Part shown: in pieces, positions 43,900 to 52,199 of the stretch
Position numbering within the stretch: the stretch's first letter is position 1
Layout of the letters: every line of letters starts with the position of its first letter
DNA from: Rhizobium grahamii CCGE 502
GTDB taxonomy: Bacteria; Pseudomonadota; Alphaproteobacteria; Rhizobiales; Rhizobiaceae
Assembly: GCF_000298315.2 (NCBI RefSeq)
Contig: NZ_AEYE02000022.1
Coordinates: 62,001-126,000, forward strand
Direction of reading: 5' to 3'
Length of the DNA stretch: 64,000 bases
Made by a program: the position numbers and the translations under genes
The notes under the pieces: model-generated
What the model was told of the DNA's origin: nothing
Seen by the model: only the letters and a program-made list of their open reading frames with translations
The model's database searches: none

Positions 43900-44901
43900 A
43901 TGCAAACAAAGACGAAAGTGACTATCCAAGTCATCGCCGACGAGGTTGGGCTCTCTAAGTATGCCGTTTCGCGATCTCTCGCCGGCAAGTCTGGTGTCAG
44001 CGAAGAAACGCGCCGGCGAATTTCAAAAGTCGCCGAACGACTTGGTTATACGAAGTCGGTTACCCGTAACAGGGCATCCGATACCGAGGAGATCGCTGTC
44101 GTCTTTTATGACATCGACCCCGTCAATAGCGAACTCAATGTCCAGATCCAGACCGGAGTACAGCAGGAGGCCGAGAGGCTTGGCGTTGGCATCCGAATCC
44201 GCTGGACACACAGCGATCTAGCGCTGGAGGAACTCAGCGCAAATTTCGCAGGGCTTATTCTTGTCGGACCCCACACGCCGGAAGCCATAGCGCGGGCCGC
44301 GGCTGGCGGCGCCACCATCGTGCGTCTCGGCTGGACCGATCCCCTCCAGCAGATCGACAGTGTGAGCGGGTCAGACCATGAGGCCGGCCAAGCGGTGGCG
44401 CGATATTTGACCAGCCTTGGGCACAGGTCGATTGCATATGTTTACGGCCTGCCCATCTATCGTGGTCGTCACGAACGCTATTACGGCATGCGCGAGATCC
44501 TGGAACAAAACAGTGAATTTCAACTGCATGTCATGCAGTTCGAGGAGCAGTCGGGGTTTGCGACAGCACTCGGCGAACTGCAAGAAAGGGGTGTGCATCC
44601 GACTGCCTTCTTCTGCGCTCACGATGGACTTGCCGTGACCGTCGTTTCCGAACTGCTTGGGCAAGGCTTTCGTATTCCGGACGATGTTTCGGTTGTCGGC
44701 TTCGGCGACTTTTCCGCAGCGATGCAAATTTCGCCAGCACTGACAACGGTCAGGCAGGAGGGGCGAGAAACCGGCGCCGCGGCACTGCAACTGCTTCTCG
44801 ACCGCATCCGACGGCCGCGGTTGCCCGATCAGCCGCCACGCAGCATCCGTGTGGTGTCCCGGATTGTCGAGCGACGTTCTGCCGGGCCTGTAAAAAGTTA
44901 A
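43900..44901 (+). CDS. LacI-family transcriptional regulator
   Basis: From ATG 43900 (MQTKTKVTIQVIADEVGLSK) the protein has 333 residues; the frame opens earlier at 43825 but has no family match there. The helix-turn-helix and hinge are VTIQVIADEVGLSKYAVSRS, LAGKSGVSEETRRRISKVAE and RLGYTKS. The effector domain includes FAGLILVGPHTPE, HEAGQAVARYLTSLGHRSIA, PTAFFCAHDGLAVTVVSELL and IPDDVSVVGFGDFSAAMQIS. Its divergent position next to the binding-protein gene makes it the likely repressor of the whole operon, sensing a sugar. Confidence 0.92.
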   Translation: MQTKTKVTIQVIADEVGLSKYAVSRSLAGKSGVSEETRRRISKVAERLGYTKSVTRNRASDTEEIAVVFYDIDPVNSELNVQIQTGVQQEAERLGVGIRIRWTHSDLALEELSANFAGLILVGPHTPEAIARAAAGGATIVRLGWTDPLQQIDSVSGSDHEAGQAVARYLTSLGHRSIAYVYGLPIYRGRHERYYGMREILEQNSEFQLHVMQFEEQSGFATALGELQERGVHPTAFFCAHDGLAVTVVSELLGQGFRIPDDVSVVGFGDFSAAMQISPALTTVRQEGRETGAAALQLLLDRIRRPRLPDQPPRSIRVVSRIVERRSAGPVKS

Positions 44902-45147
44902 GGCCGGTTCCGGACACTACTGGTCCTTATCCACGGCTGACGCGTCGAGGAATTGGCTAGATCCGGGGATCAGGACGTGAGGGCAGGGACAGTGTCGGCA
45001 AAGGCGCTTCGTCCCATGAACAATAAAATCAGAACGACCGACAACCCCGTTACCCACGCGGTGACGATCGAATGTTATCGCGCAACTGCACCAAACGTTG
45101 CTCTTGTGAAATGTGACGCCGCCTTGGCGGCGTGACGACGGCTGGCA
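44902..45147. terminator. Convergent intergenic region with a GC hairpin
   Basis: ACGCCGCC (45116-45123) and GGCGGCGT (45126-45133) form an 8-bp inverted repeat between the convergent LacI and glycine-rich protein genes. It lacks a T-run but could help end transcription from either side. The rest of the gap shows nothing recognisable. Confidence 0.35.
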
Positions 45148-45846
45148 TCAGTAGCACGGCGGGAAGGGATAGTAGCCGCACTGCTGATTGTTGTAGTAGT
45201 TGTTATAGTAGTAAGGGCGTGTTGCTGCCGCCCCGATAGCCGCGCCCGCTACGACGCCGGTGGCGACAGGGGCGCCGCGGTACCAGGCTCCGTGGTAGAC
45301 GGGCGCCTGCCAGTAGGTGCCACCCACCCGGTTGATGTTGGTATCGCCGATATGAACGTCGTTGTCTCGGAAACCTCCACGGAAATCGCCCCCGGCAAAG
45401 TCTCTTCCGCCAAAACTTCCTCCGCCGAAGTCGCCTCCACGGAAGCCACCGCCGCCAAAACGTCCTCCGCCAAAACCGCCTCCGCCGAATCCACCCCCAC
45501 CTCCGAAGTGATCAATGAAGAGCGCGGCCGGTCCCGTCGCTCCGTCAAGGTTTCCCTCAAGAATGGTGACGTCGAATGTCAGGGTCGTGCCACCAAGTTT
45601 CGGGGTCTTCAATGTCACGACGGCGTCGCTGACATCAGATCCGTCGCCACCGAGTACAGAGACCGTTGCGTTCGGTGGATCGACCGCGAAATTGTCCTTG
45701 CCATCGTCCCATTGCATGATGAACTGATCCGTCAACCAGTGATCGAGGCTACGTGGAGGTGTCCCGGTCATATGCATCTTCACGTTCGGCATCGGTATGA
45801 TGGACGAGCATGCCAACGGATCGACTTCAGCTAAGATCAGAGCCAC
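45148..45846 (-). CDS. Glycine-rich protein of unknown function, possibly N-terminally truncated
   Basis: The 232-residue frame starts with a GTG at 45846. Residues 1-110 form a beta-rich domain (LDHWLTDQFIMQWDDGKDNF, VDPPNATVSVLGGDGSDVSD, AVVTLKTPKLGGTTLTFDVT). Then a low-complexity FGGGGFGGG/RGGDFGGG run covers about residues 113-160. The end contains a short hydrophobic patch (VATGVVAGAAIGAAATRP) and a Tyr/Asn-rich tail with two Cys. In related rhizobial proteins a signal peptide precedes the first domain; here none is present, and the start is weak (no clear ribosome binding site), so the 5' end may be lost. It might be surface-associated. I do not know its role. Confidence 0.6.
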   Translation of the reverse strand: MALILAEVDPLACSSIIPMPNVKMHMTGTPPRSLDHWLTDQFIMQWDDGKDNFAVDPPNATVSVLGGDGSDVSDAVVTLKTPKLGGTTLTFDVTILEGNLDGATGPAALFIDHFGGGGGFGGGGFGGGRFGGGGFRGGDFGGGSFGGRDFAGGDFRGGFRDNDVHIGDTNINRVGGTYWQAPVYHGAWYRGAPVATGVVAGAAIGAAATRPYYYNNYYNNQQCGYYPFPPCY

Positions 45847-45939
45847 ACTGTCATCGCACTCGGTTGTTCGAGAGCGAGGTTGTCTTGTCCTTTGCCTGCA
45901 GGCAGTCTCGTGAGACCGCCTGCAGGTAGATCAGCTCCA

Positions 45940-47574
45940 TCAGTTGCCTGTACCCTTTGCCGCCGCAGCAGCCTGAGCCATACGGGTTTGCATCTCTGCC
46001 TTAACGGCGTCCAGATTGAAGCTGGCGCCCCGCTGCATTGGGGGAAAGTCAAGGAAGGTCTGGAGTTCCTTTCCGACCAACTGCTGAACGAATACGAAAC
46101 GCCAGAATTGATATTTAAACCAGTCGAAGTACTGCTGCCCGCCTTCTTTCGTTCCGTTGTTGGGCCAACCAGTCCGCTCGAACGGGTCCAGTCGCAGGTT
46201 GGTGATATACGGAACGTCAGGATGGGTCTTTTCGCCAAGCCAGCCCTGGGGCTGATCGATGAAACGGAACTTGTAGTCGTCGATGCGCACTGCGCCGACC
46301 GTGCTTTCACCAAGGTAGAAGATCTCGTGACGTGCAGACGTTCCCTTGCCGGTGATAGCCGCCGTCTGATCGTAGCCATCAAGATGGTTCTTGTAGGTCC
46401 GGTCTCCTATCGTTTTGCCTTGCAGCAATTCGTTGGTGATGTTCGGATTGCCGGCTGCCGCAACAAAGGTCGGCAGCCAGTCCAAACCGGAGAAAATGCC
46501 GTTCTGCACGACGTCCGCCGGCACATGACCAGGCCAGCGTAGAATTGCAGGGACGCGAAATCCACCTTCCAGAACGGTGCCCTTGGACTGCGCAAAGGGT
46601 GTCTGCCCCCCATCGGGCCAAGTGAATACTTCTGTTCCATTGTCGGTGGTGAACAGGACGATTGTGTTGTCGTCCTCACCAAGGTCTTTGATTTTCTGCA
46701 TGACGAGCCCCACGTCGTCGTCGAGTTGTGCCATGCCGGCTTCCTCTTCCGACCAGCCGTTCTCAGCGTTTCGCATCGCCTCGTACTTGGGAGAGAGATG
46801 GGTGACAATGTGCATTCGCGTAGGGTTCAGCCAGACGAAGAACGGCTTGTTGTCCTGCTTGGCCTTTGCCATGAAGCTTGTTGCGAAGTCGCGAATCTCG
46901 TCGTCTACCGTTTCCATGCGCTTGGGATAGAGAGTGCCGGCGTCCTCGATCCTCTGCTTGCCGATTTTGCCCCAGCGCGGCATCTCGGTTGGATCATCCG
47001 TGTCGGTTGCCCAACTGTGAACCATGTTGCGTGGTCCGACCACGTTCAGTAGATCCTGCGGATAGTTCGGATGAGCCGGATCCTCCATCGCGTCGAGATG
47101 GTAGAGGTAGCCGAAGAACTCATCGAAGCCGTGAACGGTCGGCAGAAACTCGTTCTTGTCACCGAGATGGTTCTTGCCGAATTGGCCGGTAGCGTAGCCC
47201 ATTGACTTCAGAACAGTGGCCAATGTGACCGCTTCCGCCGGCAGACCCGTCGCGGCGCCAGCCTGCCCAACAGTCGTCATGCCGGTCCGGATCGGCAGCT
47301 CGCCAGTGATGAAATTTGCGCGACCCGCCGTACAACTAGCCTCGGCATAATAGTCCGTGAACAGCATGCCTTCCTGGGCGATCTTGTCCAGATTTGGGGT
47401 GCGGCCGGCCATTAGGCCGCGATGATAGGCTCCGATGTTCCACATGCCGATATCGTCGCCCATGATGACGAGGATATTGGGCTTCGATTGCTCCTGAGCC
47501 CGTGCGGGTGCTTGCCCGCCGAACAACAGCGCACTGCCACATAGCAGCACAGTCGTCAGAATGCCCTGTCTCAT
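45940..47574 (-). CDS. Arylsulfatase (type I sulfatase)
   Basis: From ATG 47574 (GAGGGAG upstream) the protein has 544 residues. A Sec signal peptide is visible (MRQGILTTVLLCGSALLFGG, cut near ARA), so it is periplasmic. Metal-binding NILVIMGDDIGMWNIGAYH contains the Asp pair, and the formylglycine motif is SCTAGRANFITG: Cys, Thr, Ala, Gly, Arg, a variant of CxPSR seen in a subgroup of sulfatases. The later metal-site part is VLFTTDNGTEVFTWPDGGQT. The catalytic Cys must be oxidised to formylglycine by a maturation enzyme; none is seen in this window. The substrate could be aryl, choline or sugar sulfate. Confidence 0.9.
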   Translation of the reverse strand: MRQGILTTVLLCGSALLFGGQAPARAQEQSKPNILVIMGDDIGMWNIGAYHRGLMAGRTPNLDKIAQEGMLFTDYYAEASCTAGRANFITGELPIRTGMTTVGQAGAATGLPAEAVTLATVLKSMGYATGQFGKNHLGDKNEFLPTVHGFDEFFGYLYHLDAMEDPAHPNYPQDLLNVVGPRNMVHSWATDTDDPTEMPRWGKIGKQRIEDAGTLYPKRMETVDDEIRDFATSFMAKAKQDNKPFFVWLNPTRMHIVTHLSPKYEAMRNAENGWSEEEAGMAQLDDDVGLVMQKIKDLGEDDNTIVLFTTDNGTEVFTWPDGGQTPFAQSKGTVLEGGFRVPAILRWPGHVPADVVQNGIFSGLDWLPTFVAAAGNPNITNELLQGKTIGDRTYKNHLDGYDQTAAITGKGTSARHEIFYLGESTVGAVRIDDYKFRFIDQPQGWLGEKTHPDVPYITNLRLDPFERTGWPNNGTKEGGQQYFDWFKYQFWRFVFVQQLVGKELQTFLDFPPMQRGASFNLDAVKAEMQTRMAQAAAAAKGTGN

Positions 47575-48620
47575 TGAATTTCTCCCTCTCGGGTTCCGTC
47601 GCCCGTCTGACATAAGGCTTTGTTTTCTCGTCGCACCCCGGGACGTGCAACAATAGAACAGACCGATCGCGCGGAGGCCATTCGCGAAACTGTGAGGAAT
47701 TCGCGACGCGTGGCCTCCATTTCAACATCCTCTTGAATTGCTGATGCCGAGCGGATCTGGGCAAATACTACTCGATGCGGGAATCCGTCGAAATTGCCCT
47801 TTAGGGAATCCGATAGATCAGGGCAATCAACAGTAGAGCTTCGGCAGGTAACACCAAGGATGTGTTATTGTTTGCCCCCTTGGGGGGCGGACGAATGTGT
47901 TGGGCCACGCAAAGGTTCGATCTCGGTATGCTGGGCTGCGGCGATTGTTCGTCGCTTCCAACTGATTTGCTGCCGCCTGAGAAACTAGCTGTTGCCGGCC
48001 AGGTGCCACATTGTCTACCCGTAGACGTCGTAACCTCGCCACGCACCAGACGATCCGTCTTAACCAGGTCGATTTGCTCTGCGGCATTTCCGACAATGTC
48101 GCCGAGACCATGGCCGCCAATTGCGGCTTTTGGATTTTGGCCGCTACTGCCCTGCCGGACAAGCTCCTATCCCGCCTCATGAAATCAATGATTTAGCATC
48201 AAGTCCCCTGAATTTCTAACGGCAGTGGTTCGTTTCCTACTCAAGGCGAAGAACTTAACCTTGTCCGCCCCTTCCTCGTAGCAGGTCGGCCCGACCGTTG
48301 ACTACCAGATCGTCGACAACCTCTATGCCAATGCGTCGCTTCAATATCTCGACCCGGACCAGGGCCACGATGTGACGACAGGCTCCTTCGGCCTCCTTTG
48401 CGCGGCGCAACATAGCCTATGGTCGCTCGACCCCGATCAGTTGCTAGCGGCGGCGGCAGGCTTCAGGCCCGCCGCTCCTCGGGCGCGATGTCGTTCCCTT
48501 AACGTGATCGCATAATCCAGCTTTGACACTCCTGAGCGTAAGCGCAGCCTAACATGTTCCGGGACGACAAGAAGAGCCTCGAGCATCGACAAACAACCCA
48601 CGGTGGTCTGCCGAAGCGGC
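47575..48620. other. About 1 kb without an assignable gene
   Basis: No frame is supported by domains or a good ribosome binding site. A plus-strand stretch at about 48298-48500 reads DYQIVDNLYANASLQYLDPD and may be a relic of an outer-membrane-type protein, but this is weak. A GC-rich inverted repeat at about 48447-48475 lies downstream of the eCIS operon and may act in its termination. The region separates the sulfatase from the eCIS cluster. Confidence 0.35.
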
Positions 48621-48938
48621 CTATTTCTTACGCGGCCTTGTCTTCGGCACGGTCGGTTTTCCTGACGTCGTCGGGGGAGCACTTCTCGGACGATTTGACT
48701 GAATGTCGGAGATGGTTTTGCGAGCGTCCTCGATGGCTGTGTCGAATGCCTTCACCGTTGCTTCCCGACGCGTCTCCAGACTTCTGATCCGGATCTCCAG
48801 ATCGCGTATTGAGCGGTCCTGTTCCAGGCCGGCTTCGTCGGGCGTGGTGCCGCCTCCACGTCGGGTGATTTCCATTGCCATCTCGACAGCTCGGTCGACA
48901 AAGGTCGATTGCTGTTTGAGCAATTCTTCGATGTCCAT
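48621..48938 (-). CDS. Small coiled-coil protein at the end of the eCIS operon
   Basis: The 105-residue protein starts MDIEELLKQQSTFVDRAVEM with GAGGAG upstream. It is mostly helical with heptad-like spacing (LEIRIRSLETRREATVKAFD), and a basic Pro/Lys/Arg-rich tail (KTRPRKK). It begins ten bases after the stop of the beta-helix protein gene, so it belongs to that operon. No domain is recognised. Small helical proteins at eCIS ends may be chaperones or adaptors, which is only inference. Confidence 0.65.
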   Translation of the reverse strand: MDIEELLKQQSTFVDRAVEMAMEITRRGGGTTPDEAGLEQDRSIRDLEIRIRSLETRREATVKAFDTAIEDARKTISDIQSNRPRSAPPTTSGKPTVPKTRPRKK

Positions 48939-48948
48939 TGCCTTCTCC

Positions 48949-51900
48949 TCAAAGATCTATGTTGGTTGCGAGCATCGCAACAGGGATCGGTGCGGGGCTC
49001 ACGGGACCCCGAACGAAATAGTTGGCAACAAAGACTGGCCGCGTAATCTGCTGGAAGTCGACACAGGCCGGTTGCCCAGGAAAAGCTCGAAAGGCATTGG
49101 CCGACACAAGAGCATGACGTCCCTTCAATAGCAGCGTAACGGCCAACTCGGTGTCGCGGGGCACGCGATGCATGCAGTCGTTATTTGCAAAACTTACCCG
49201 CTCGAAGCGTAGAAGCGGATCGTTGCCGTCGCGTTCCAGGAACTGTATGAGCGCAGAAAAGCCAATGCCTTCGAAGCGGTTTCCCTGCACCAGGGCGGGA
49301 TAGCCAGTAACGCCATCGGTCTGCAGGATGCTGGCCAGGCTCATCCCCTGCATCAGAAGGGCCCGGTCTTCGACGGTGAGGCCGCGTCTCTCCACGATGC
49401 CGTCCCAGCCGCCACTGTAGTTGACAATATTGTCCCTGATCGCCGCCTCGAGACAGAGGATGGCAGCAATACCGACGGCAACCCCCGGAGAGGCGTTGAG
49501 ATCCGCGTCGATGCCCGTGTCGATCACCTGGTTTCGCTCGACACTTGCCTGCCCGGATACGCCCAGCAGAAAGATACCGATCTTGGGAAGCTCATTGGTC
49601 CTGGTCCCGGTTCTGGCGACGCTGTTGTCGTGAACGACCAAGCGGCCTCGGCTATCGAAGCAGAACATGCCGAAACGTTCCTGCGCACGAATATCATTCG
49701 AAGACAGGGACGCATCGATCTCACGGCCCATCCCGAGCCCGACAATACCGCCCGCAACGATGTTGCGCTCGATGCTGTTGTTTTCGCCCGAGGTTGCAAC
49801 GATACCGAAGCTCGCGCCCTCGATCCGGTTATCGTTAAACGAGTTGCCATGTGCATTGAAGATCAGGATGCCGGCTGTCAGCGATGCGCGTTCCCGAACA
49901 CGATAGCTGATCACATTGCCAGTCAGCGAACTGGATTGTGTCGCCTCCGAAAAAAGCCCGACCTCGGCATCCCTGACCTTATTGCCCGCGACCAGCCCGT
50001 CGACCGTGATGACGTTTGCCTGTTCGCCGTTCCACCCGAAATGGATGCCGATGCTTGGCGGGCCGCTGCCGCGCGGCGTCGTGATGCTGACGTCATTGTC
50101 CTCAATCCTGAGGCCGAGGCCACCAACGGCAATCGCGGTCACCGGCGCAAATTCCGGCGATCGCTGCATGGTGACCGAATTGCAGGAGACGATGCTCCCC
50201 TCCGCCATCAAGCCGATGCCCATGTTGCGTGCGGAAAGGACCGGTCGAAACGCGACACATTCGATCCTGTTGCCCCTAATGGTTAGCCTGTCGAGCGGAA
50301 CGTCCATCTGCCTCTCCAGGCAGACGATGCCGTTTGCAGTTCCACCGATGACGCAGTCTTCGATGCGGCTGAGATCTCCGCCGTTCTGCAGGAGTATCCC
50401 CGCTGTACCGGGTAGGGGCCCATCCTCCTCACCATCGCGCCTGATGCCGGCGAGGAAGCAATCGGTAATGGCAAGCAGCCGCGCACGGCTGCCCGTGATG
50501 TGCACATTCACGTCAGTACCAGAGACCGTGCAGCGCCTGATATCGACGCGTTGGGCGTCGGCAATCGCAATGCCGATGCCACCATCTTCTCTGCCGCCGC
50601 CCGAAACGAGGCAATCGTCAAGGATGCAATCCTCTGCGCGCACGAAGGTTACCATGGCAGGGCCGCCGCGCTGCCGACGGAACTGAAGCTCGTGGATCCT
50701 GTGGCGACGCCCGGATACCGTCAGAAGCGGGCCTTCGCCGGTCTCGATAATTGCTCCGGTGCTTTCGCCATGGAGACTGACATCATTGCGGCCGATAAAG
50801 AGCGGCGCCCGAAGCCTGTGGATCCCGGTCTTGAGGCAGACGCATCCCCCCGAAGGTGGCAGTTGGTCGATCGCAAGCTGGATATCGTCGCCGGGGTTGA
50901 GGACGAACGTGCAGCATCCCTGGCTGGTTACGGGTTGCGGCCGGCAATCGTTGACATCAGGACCGTTTACCGCGGCAAGCTGCATGTAGGAATGGATGAT
51001 ACCGCGCGGCGGAGCTGCGGTGAATTCCTCCACCGATGCGTCCGCGGTGCGTGCTGCAAAGAGCCAGTAGTCACCAACGTGGAAGCCTTCACTTCCCACC
51101 ATCGAGAAGCTGATCTCGATCCCCTCTTCGATTGCGATCGGTCCTGTCGCAGTCAGGATCGTGCCGTCGGCACCGACGAGGGGATCGGAGGAGGACTGAT
51201 CCCATTTTTGGACACGGGTGTGGCGCGCTGAAAGGTCCGCGGGTGCGGTTGCGAATGGCCTTCCTGTTGCGCCGATCGCTCGGTCAAGTCTAAGGATGGC
51301 GTTGGCCTCATCTATGTCGTCGATCCGCGCCATATCGCCGGATTCACCATGAAGGTCCCGGTGATCGTCCGTGACAGACACCCAGTCGCCGATCGCAAAG
51401 CGTGTCACGCGATCGCGTCCGATCCGATGAACGGTAAGCGACGACTTACCGGCCGCGGTCGCAATCTCGCTGACCGTCGTAACAAGGGAACCATTGTCCC
51501 TGGACCAGGTGAACGATGCGGTGCCAAGCGGGCCTGCTGCCTGGATCTCGATCCGGTAAAGCCGGTTCTCGAGGCCGCGATAGCCGCTCAGTGGTGGCAC
51601 GATGCACGGGTCCTCCGGCGCAGGTGGCGCAACCGCGGAAACCGACATGCGTCCGCCCGAAGGAGGAGTTCCGGTAAACGTACCACACGCAGCAGGCGTC
51701 TGTGCGGCGGCTGGTACGGTCTTAACCTGCCATACCTGTTGGACACGCGTTGCCGTATCCACACCGCCAAGCGCCTTGTCGAGGAGGTCGTTGTCCTCGA
51801 TATAGGTGACTTCCCTCTCCCAGAGATCAAGGTAGACATTGTAGTTGGCGCCGCCAATCGCTGGCGGGTCCGGAAGGAACGGCTGCGTCTGGTATGTAAC

Positions 51901-52188
51901 GGACTCTCCTGGCAAAATCTCGGCGAGGTGACCATCGACATACAGTCGCCCCTCGCCAAGGCTGAAATCGTCTGCAACCGGTGCCGTCACCTTGAATGCA
52001 TCGGGGGTCGTGGCATGTGGCACGCCGACGGGCCCAAAGGTGTCGAGCGCCTGAACTCGAAGCCTTTCCCTCGCAATGTCAGCTGCCTCGTTCCAGTCGG
52101 AATCGAGCTGCACGCGGCCCTGCTGGATGAGCACACTCGAAAAGCGCTTTCTGGCATCGTGCGTAAACCGTGAATAGTCGCCGGACAT
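48949..52188 (-). CDS. DUF6519 protein with C-terminal right-handed beta-helix (eCIS-associated)
   Basis: From ATG 52188, with GAGGAG upstream, 1079 residues. The N-terminal 400 residues match the DUF6519 family found in contractile-injection loci (MSGDYSRFTHDARKRFSSVL, IQQGRVQLDSDWNEAADIAR, AALNYNVYLDLWEREVTYIE-like region). From about residue 430 to 1050 there are short repeating strands and turns of a pectate-lyase-type parallel beta-helix (DDCLVSGGGREDGGIGIAIA, RIEDCVIGGTANGIVCLERQ, SLSSNDIRAQERFGMFCFDS). Such helices are common in phage tailspikes and carbohydrate-active proteins. It is probably a fibre or surface-binding part of the particle. There is no signal peptide, as expected for eCIS parts. 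Confidence 0.82.
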   Translation of the reverse strand: MSGDYSRFTHDARKRFSSVLIQQGRVQLDSDWNEAADIARERLRVQALDTFGPVGVPHATTPDAFKVTAPVADDFSLGEGRLYVDGHLAEILPGESVTYQTQPFLPDPPAIGGANYNVYLDLWEREVTYIEDNDLLDKALGGVDTATRVQQVWQVKTVPAAAQTPAACGTFTGTPPSGGRMSVSAVAPPAPEDPCIVPPLSGYRGLENRLYRIEIQAAGPLGTASFTWSRDNGSLVTTVSEIATAAGKSSLTVHRIGRDRVTRFAIGDWVSVTDDHRDLHGESGDMARIDDIDEANAILRLDRAIGATGRPFATAPADLSARHTRVQKWDQSSSDPLVGADGTILTATGPIAIEEGIEISFSMVGSEGFHVGDYWLFAARTADASVEEFTAAPPRGIIHSYMQLAAVNGPDVNDCRPQPVTSQGCCTFVLNPGDDIQLAIDQLPPSGGCVCLKTGIHRLRAPLFIGRNDVSLHGESTGAIIETGEGPLLTVSGRRHRIHELQFRRQRGGPAMVTFVRAEDCILDDCLVSGGGREDGGIGIAIADAQRVDIRRCTVSGTDVNVHITGSRARLLAITDCFLAGIRRDGEEDGPLPGTAGILLQNGGDLSRIEDCVIGGTANGIVCLERQMDVPLDRLTIRGNRIECVAFRPVLSARNMGIGLMAEGSIVSCNSVTMQRSPEFAPVTAIAVGGLGLRIEDNDVSITTPRGSGPPSIGIHFGWNGEQANVITVDGLVAGNKVRDAEVGLFSEATQSSSLTGNVISYRVRERASLTAGILIFNAHGNSFNDNRIEGASFGIVATSGENNSIERNIVAGGIVGLGMGREIDASLSSNDIRAQERFGMFCFDSRGRLVVHDNSVARTGTRTNELPKIGIFLLGVSGQASVERNQVIDTGIDADLNASPGVAVGIAAILCLEAAIRDNIVNYSGGWDGIVERRGLTVEDRALLMQGMSLASILQTDGVTGYPALVQGNRFEGIGFSALIQFLERDGNDPLLRFERVSFANNDCMHRVPRDTELAVTLLLKGRHALVSANAFRAFPGQPACVDFQQITRPVFVANYFVRGPVSPAPIPVAMLATNIDL

Positions 52189-52199
52189 AGTCACTCTCC

